NCBI GenBank assembly: GCA_034359265.1
Contig: CP136891.1
Span: 87,624,001 to 87,688,000 of the forward strand
Source: Canna indica
Lineage: Eukaryota > Streptophyta > Magnoliopsida > Zingiberales > Cannaceae
Direction of reading: 5' to 3'
DNA length: 64,000 nt
Below the pieces are notes generated by a model. It made no database searches, was not told where the DNA came from, and saw only the letters and a list, made by a program, of their open reading frames with translations. Numbering within the stretch: position 1 is the first letter of the stretch; the number at the start of each line of letters is the position of its first letter. Positions 59,029 through 64,000 of this stretch are shown here, piece after piece. The translations under genes were made by a program, and so were the position numbers.

Positions 59029-62000
59029 ATGAGCTCTGCTAGGGTTTCGTGTGCTCCCCCACCCCCTCGGCTTCCTCGCTCGCTCCTCCCTTCTGGCAGC
59101 CGCCACTGTCGCCCCCCTGACCCTAGCGCCCCTCTCGCCTCTCCGGCCCCCTCGAACCAGCCTTCTTCATGGGCTCAGCTGCTCCGCAGCTCCCCCTCCG
59201 CCTCTCATGGCTCCAACGTAGCCTCTGCTACCCTCTAGCCCATCCAGTCCCTTGAGACTGGTCGTGTGATCTTCTCGGCTGATTAGTTCCGAGCTTGGCA
59301 AGAACCTTGGGCTGCCTCCTTAATCGGTAAGTTTTTGGGCAAAGCCCCTCCCTTTCCCCTCGTTCGTTCTTGGGCTTTCCGATTATGGTCGAATTCTGGT
59401 CTTGTGTCTATCTTGGATTTGGAAGAAGATTGCACTGTCTTTCGTTTTTCCGACGTTGATTCTACAATTTTGATTCTTTCCAGTGGCCCGTTTGCTTTCC
59501 GTGGTGATATTATCCGCTTGATGCTTTTGAAACCACTACTTCGCCCTTGGTGTGACCCTTTCACCACGCCCCCCCTCCCCGCGTTCGGATTCGCACCCTA
59601 GGGTTGCCCTTGGAATCGTGGAATCCCGATTCTGTCTCCTTGATTGTCAGTTGTCTTGGCAAGTTGGTTTCTATCGACCACCGCTCGTTTTCGTTTGAAC
59701 GTGGCCGCTACGTTCGGATTTGTGTTGAGATTGTCCTTTCACAACAAGTTAGGCAAGGGGGTCGGATTGGCCCGGAGGGTTTTGATGTTTTCCAACCAAT
59801 TATTTTCGAGAATTTGTCATCGCTTTGTTTCGAGTGTGGTTGGATTGGTCATTATGATTCGGAATGCTCCTATGTTTCTCCGTCTACTTTGGCTCCTGCT
59901 TTCGGCGCCCCCTCCTTTGAGGCTTGGGTTAAGGACGCGGTTGTGCCTCTGCGCCGAGGGGCTGCCCCTGATGCTTTGCGTTCTACTTCAATACTGATTC
60001 TCGTTGTTTCTTCTTCGTCAGCTTCTCCGTTGGTTTCTTCTACTCCAATCTCTCAGTGTGGTCCCTGGATCACGGTGGCGCGCCGTGGCAATCGTTGACC
60101 CTCGTTTGGCTCGCCCGACTTCAAACTCTCCTACGCGGACCTGACCCGATAGGAGGTGAACCTGGACCTGGATTGGCATCGCGGGTGTCGCTCTCCCGCT
60201 ATACCTCTGGATCCGACAACCCTCCCTTGTCGGGCCCCGAGGAGTAGGGGTGAGCAAAACCCGAACCGACTCGACAAACTCGAAAAAACCGACCCAAAAA
60301 TTCAACTCGGGTCGGGTTATTCGGGTATAATGGGTCGGGTCGGGTTAGTTTTTTTTAAATTTCATATAAATTTTTGGGTCGGATCGGGTTCGGGTGAAAA
60401 CCATGTTTAACCTGACCCGCCCGATTTAAGTTAAACCAGTTACATACTTACATATATCCGACTACCTGCCTGACTCCCTACCCAACGCTACGCCCGAGCC
60501 CGCCCCCCTCTTCTTTGCCCTAACCTTACTCTTGACTCCCGATCGCCACCCACCCTACATCCCCACCGGCCCACCGAGTCGCCGACGTCGGTCCTCCCTC
60601 GCCTTCGCGTTCGACGACATCGAAGCTCGCATCCGACATCTTCCTCGCCTCCTCCTCACTCCGTCACTCGGCACTCGACAGTCGCCTCCTCTTCCTCCTC
60701 TCCAACATTCGCCTCCTCGCCCCCGGCAATCGCCTCCTTGCCCCCGGCAATCGCCTCCTCTTCCTCCTCCTCACTCGACAGTCACCACCCCACTGCCCGA
60801 CACTTGTCCTCACTCAGCGTCTCGGCGATCCTCAATTCCTTCCTATAGGCTACATTCGGGTTAAACGGGTAAATCGGGTCGGGGCCTGATTTTTTTGAGT
60901 TATTCGAATCGGGCCCCGATTCAAAATTCAGGTAGGGTCGGGTATTTTTTTTCTTCATTTTTTCGGGTTATACCCGATCAGGTCGGGCCGGGTATTGACC
61001 CGACCCGCCCGATGCTCAGCCATACCGAGGAGGGCGAGATTGCCTCGGATTTTGACTGTGACAACTTTGATGGTGGATTTATTGCAAATCGTACGGGCGA
61101 TTTGCATTTGACGCCTCGTGGCTCGAGAACATGCGGTGGCTGCAACGGTGCGCGTGGGCACGTGCGTGACGGCAGGGGCCTGCTGCGTGAGTGACGTGAC
61201 CCATGGACCGACTTACCCACGTGCGACTCCTGGGGTTCTTCAGTCCGTCATCTCCAAACCTACCACATTACCCCCCTCTCCTGCGCACCCGCTCGTTACC
61301 ACTGCTTCCCCTGCTGCTATCCCCTTCTCTCCCCCTCTCTCTGCACTAGTTCCCCCCTTCCTCATCCTTCACCTCCGCCTCCGCCTCTGCCTCTGCCATG
61401 GACCTCCACAACTCCAGCGGTGCAGGCTTGCCTGCAAGTGGGCCCCCCTCCCGCATTGGTTCCATGAATCTCCTTTCATGGAACTGCCGCAGAGCCCCCC
61501 CCCCCCAAGGGTATACTCCTTTCTCTCCTATGCCATTCGAAAATTTGGTTGTAAATTAATTTTACTTCAAGAAACACATTGTAAGGCTCCTTAAGCCACC
61601 TCTGCAATTCGTTCTCTCGGTCGCTCCTGGGATGGTGCTTTCCACCCCTTCGCTGGTGTTTCAGGTGGGTTAATTCTAGCTTGGAACAAAAACTTCGTCA
61701 CGATGCAGGTAATGTCTACCACCCCTCAGTTGATGCTTGCTATGGTTGGGCTTGTTAATCATGAGCCCTTTTTGCTTACGAATCTATATGGTAGTACTAA
61801 TTCCTTAGTTAGGTCTAGCTTATGGCATGCTTTTAATTGCTTAAATCTTGCTTCTTTTTTGTGGCTTCTATGTGGAAATTTTAACTCAACTTTAAATCCG
61901 GAAGATAAAAAGGGTGGGTTGCCCTTCAACTTAAACTGCTATAATTTTCGATCCTTTATTGCGAATGCCAGTTTATTTGACTTGGGCTTCTGCGGTGTTC

Positions 62001-64000
62001 CCTATACTTGGTGCAACAACCGTAGTGGCAATAGGCCTATTCATATTAGGCTTGATCGTGCTTTTTCCAATTCGGCTTTTTTGCATTTCTTCGGTTCTGT
62101 CAAAATCAAACACTTGGCTCGTTGTATTTCCGACCACTGCCCGCTCTTGATTACCGTTATCAAGAGTGCTCCTTCGAGCAAGCTTTTTAGGTTCTAGAAT
62201 GTTTGGATTGAATACCCGTACTCGTTAGATATCATTTCTAATGCCTAGTGTGAGCCTCCGCCCATGCCTCCTTTCGCTTGGTTTTTCGCCAGACTGAGCT
62301 TTACTTGTCGCGCCTTATCCCTTTAGAATAACAATATCTTAGGTCGGCTGGAATACTCCATTGAGGATACCACTACCTCTATTACTTCTATCGAACATAT
62401 TGATACCATTGTTGGCCTTTCCCCTGTCGAGGAAATCGCCTTGCGCTCTCTACATAATTGCGCCATTGCCCTCTAGCGGCAGGTTGCGCTAAAACGGTGG
62501 GCTAAGTCTAAACAAAAATGGATATCCGACAGTGATGCTAACACTGCCTTCTTTCACCGGGCTGTTACCTCGCGCCATAAGATCAACTACATTCACTTGC
62601 TTCTACGCGATGATGGGACTCAAACCTCGTCCGATCTCGAGATTCTTGAAGCCTTCAAAATTTCCTATTAGCAGCTTTGGGGCCCGTCTTCGCCCGGTGG
62701 CAGCTCTGCCAATGGCCTCTCTTGGCCTAACTTTCAAACTATCCCCACTTCCAGTTGGGATGACCTTACCAAAGTCTTTGTCCCCCTCTAAAGTCGCCCA
62801 AACCATTCGTAGCCTTGCTAACGGCAAAAGCCCGGGGCACGATGGGTTTATTGCCGAATTCTATAAACACTATTGGGAGATAATTGGCCCTAACTTCATG
62901 GGCTGTCTCACTGTCTTCCACACCTCTCATACTCTTCCCCTTGATTGAAACCACACTGTCTTGACCTTCATTCCCAAATACTGCTCCCCTAAGGTCATTA
63001 AAGACTTCAGGCACATCACCTTATGCAATCTCTCCTACTGAATCCTCTCCAAACTTTTGGCTAATCGTCTTAAGCATTTCATCCATTCCCTTATCGGTAT
63101 GGAGCAATCAACCTTCATAAAGGGAAGGAGCTTACACGACAATATTCTCATTGCCTAAGAAATTACCCACTCGACCCACAGCTCCAAAGGCAGGTTCCCC
63201 TTTATTATGATAAAAATCGACCTCTCTAAAGCTTTTGACACCCTCTTGGGATGCTATCAATGCCTCTCTCAGGCTCTCAATCCAACCTCCCCTACCTATA
63301 TATTCTGGGTTAATTCCTGCATCTCTTTTGCCACCTTCCAGTGTAGTATCGACAACAACCTCTCCAACTCCTTTTGCTCCTCTCAAGAGGTTTGTCCGAC
63401 ATGGTGACCCGCTCTCTCCCTACCTCTACATTCTGGCTGCTAGGACTCTAACTAAACTTATAAATCAGGCTGTAGACTCCAACCAATTCACCCCTTACAC
63501 CCTTAAGAACTCAATTCATATTTCTCACCTTATGTTTGCCGATGACGTTCTAATTACGTGCAAGGTGAACCACAAGACCTTGGCCTCTCTCAATCTTATT
63601 CTCAGCCAATATGCTCATCTGACCGACCAAGTTGTTAGCCAACAAAAATCCTTCGTCTATTTCCCCTGTGCGACTTCTTCTAAGACCATAGGTCGTATAT
63701 GCTCTACCTTAAACTTACGGCAGGGTTCCTTTCCCTTCAAATACTTGGGAGCTATGATTGCCCCTCGGCGATCCCCTACCAATGCTCATCACCACCTTCT
63801 TGAGCAACTTCAAACAAAACTCGGCTCTTGGCAGTCCGAGTTTCTTTCCCAGGCTGGCAGGCTTATCCTGATCAAATCTGTCCTCAACCCTTGCATTCTT
63901 TCACGGTTTCCTAGGTCTCGGAATGCTGCCTCTCTTCCATGAGCAAAATAATAGGCAGTTTCTTTGGGCTCAGGCCCCTAACAAGCATGACATGGCCCTC
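59029..64000 (+). pseudogene. Decayed L1-type LINE, cut by the window end
   Basis: ORF1 starts at MSSARVSCAPP (59029). It holds a DUF4283-like domain (59290-59590: WAASLIGKFLGKAPPFP, then ILSSGPFAFRGD) and, after a frame shift near 59575, LPLESWNPDSVS and a CCHC knuckle CFECGWIGHYDSEC (59826-59867). In-frame stops occur at 59236 and 59284. ORF2 begins at 61464 with MNLLSWNCRRAPP, an L1-type AP endonuclease start. The frame then shifts at a run of 12 C (61495-61506). The endonuclease continues with LTNLYGSTN, LCGNFNSTLNPEDKKGG and SDHCPLL (62129-62149). Reverse transcriptase follows: SPGHDGFIAEFYK, IKIDLSKAFDTL (motif A), RHGDPLSPYLYIL (B) and FADD (63535-63546, C), with further stops and shifts. 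The copy cannot be active. The 3' end lies beyond the window. Its ORF1 region is interrupted by a hAT element. Confidence 0.9.
60245..61024. mobile_element. hAT element, 780 bp, with GC-rich interior, inserted in the LINE
   Basis: CCGAGGAG at 60237-60244 and 61025-61032 is a perfect 8-bp target duplication. The element starts TAGGGGTGAGC and ends in the inverse of TATGGCTGAGC (9 of 11 match). Both sub-terminal parts are built of GGGTCGGGTT and CCCGACCC-like units. The middle, about 60470-60850, is GC-rich and unlike the ends, with a 20-bp tandem (GCCCCCGGCAATCGCCTCCT) near 60719-60758. No transposase is seen. Removing the element and one duplication copy joins the LINE frame cleanly (GPEE to GEIASD). 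Confidence 0.88.

Noticed and set aside
1..64000. CRISPR arrays, operons and bacterial-type signals
   Set aside because: All genes are spliced plant genes; the tandem repeats have no spacer structure.
1..64000. Conserved plant microRNA precursors
   Set aside because: I looked for mature sequences of common families (156, 159, 160, 164, 166, 169, 171, 172, 390, 396) by eye and saw none; a systematic search was not possible.

Overview
This window is nuclear DNA from a flowering plant. Every gene that can be read belongs to a plant family: a DUF863 protein, a plastid-type chorismate mutase, a plant CaM-binding-domain protein, a GH79 heparanase-like glucuronidase, a GAUT13/14-like galacturonosyltransferase, a CLE peptide precursor and a BAG8-like co-chaperone. 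The genes are spliced with GT-AG introns (plus one GC-AG). The spaces between them are AT-rich and full of short transposons. The coding sequence does not show the strong GC bias of grasses. I cannot name the species. Gene models were built by eye from splice sites, reading-frame phase and recalled family sequences; UTRs and promoters are inferred.

Layout. 1-2.98 kb: AT-rich spacer with a small retroposed insert. 2.99-9.57 kb (-): DUF863 gene with a long 5'UTR intron. 9.6-16.2 kb: spacer with a (TC)18 run, a truncated LINE tail and a Ty3/gypsy-like LTR fragment. 16.3-19.3 kb (+): plastid chorismate mutase, six exons. 19.8-20.6 kb (-): membrane-anchored RING-HC protein, convergent with the mutase. 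22.1-24.9 kb: transposon cluster with a Mutator-type MITE (9-bp target duplication), two hAT elements (perfect 8-bp duplications) and a SINE-like repeat split by one of the hATs. 26.4-31.1 kb (+): CaM-binding-domain protein, single coding exon. 32.25-33.0 kb: a foldback element. 34.6-39.2 kb (+): GH79 enzyme, nine coding exons with one GC-AG intron. 40.25-44.4 kb (-): GAUT, six exons, with a Tourist-like MITE in an intron. 45.4-51.7 kb: a second Mutator-type MITE, a smaller MITE, a TRIM-like LTR pair, a second SINE-like copy and a non-AT-rich block that may be organellar DNA. 52.66-52.94 kb (-): CLE precursor. 56.4-57.7 kb (-): BAG8-like gene with a MITE carrying (TA)30 about 100 bp upstream of its start codon. 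58.1-58.9 kb: a PIF/Harbinger-like element. 59.0 kb to the window end (+): a decayed L1-type LINE whose ORF1 region holds a 780-bp hAT element with a GC-rich interior.

The genes do not form an operon-like system; they are independent plant loci. Two make cell-wall enzymes (GH79 and GAUT, convergent), one makes aromatic amino-acid precursors in the plastid, and two probably bind calmodulin or Hsp70-type partners (CaMBD and BAG). One encodes a secreted signalling peptide. I found no clear new biological system. The most interesting structures are the nested transposons with intact target duplications, the CLE core with Thr at position 5, the BAG8 promoter insertion, recent tandem duplications in the DUF863 exon and in a chorismate mutase intron, and the unassigned block at 51.1-51.7 kb.
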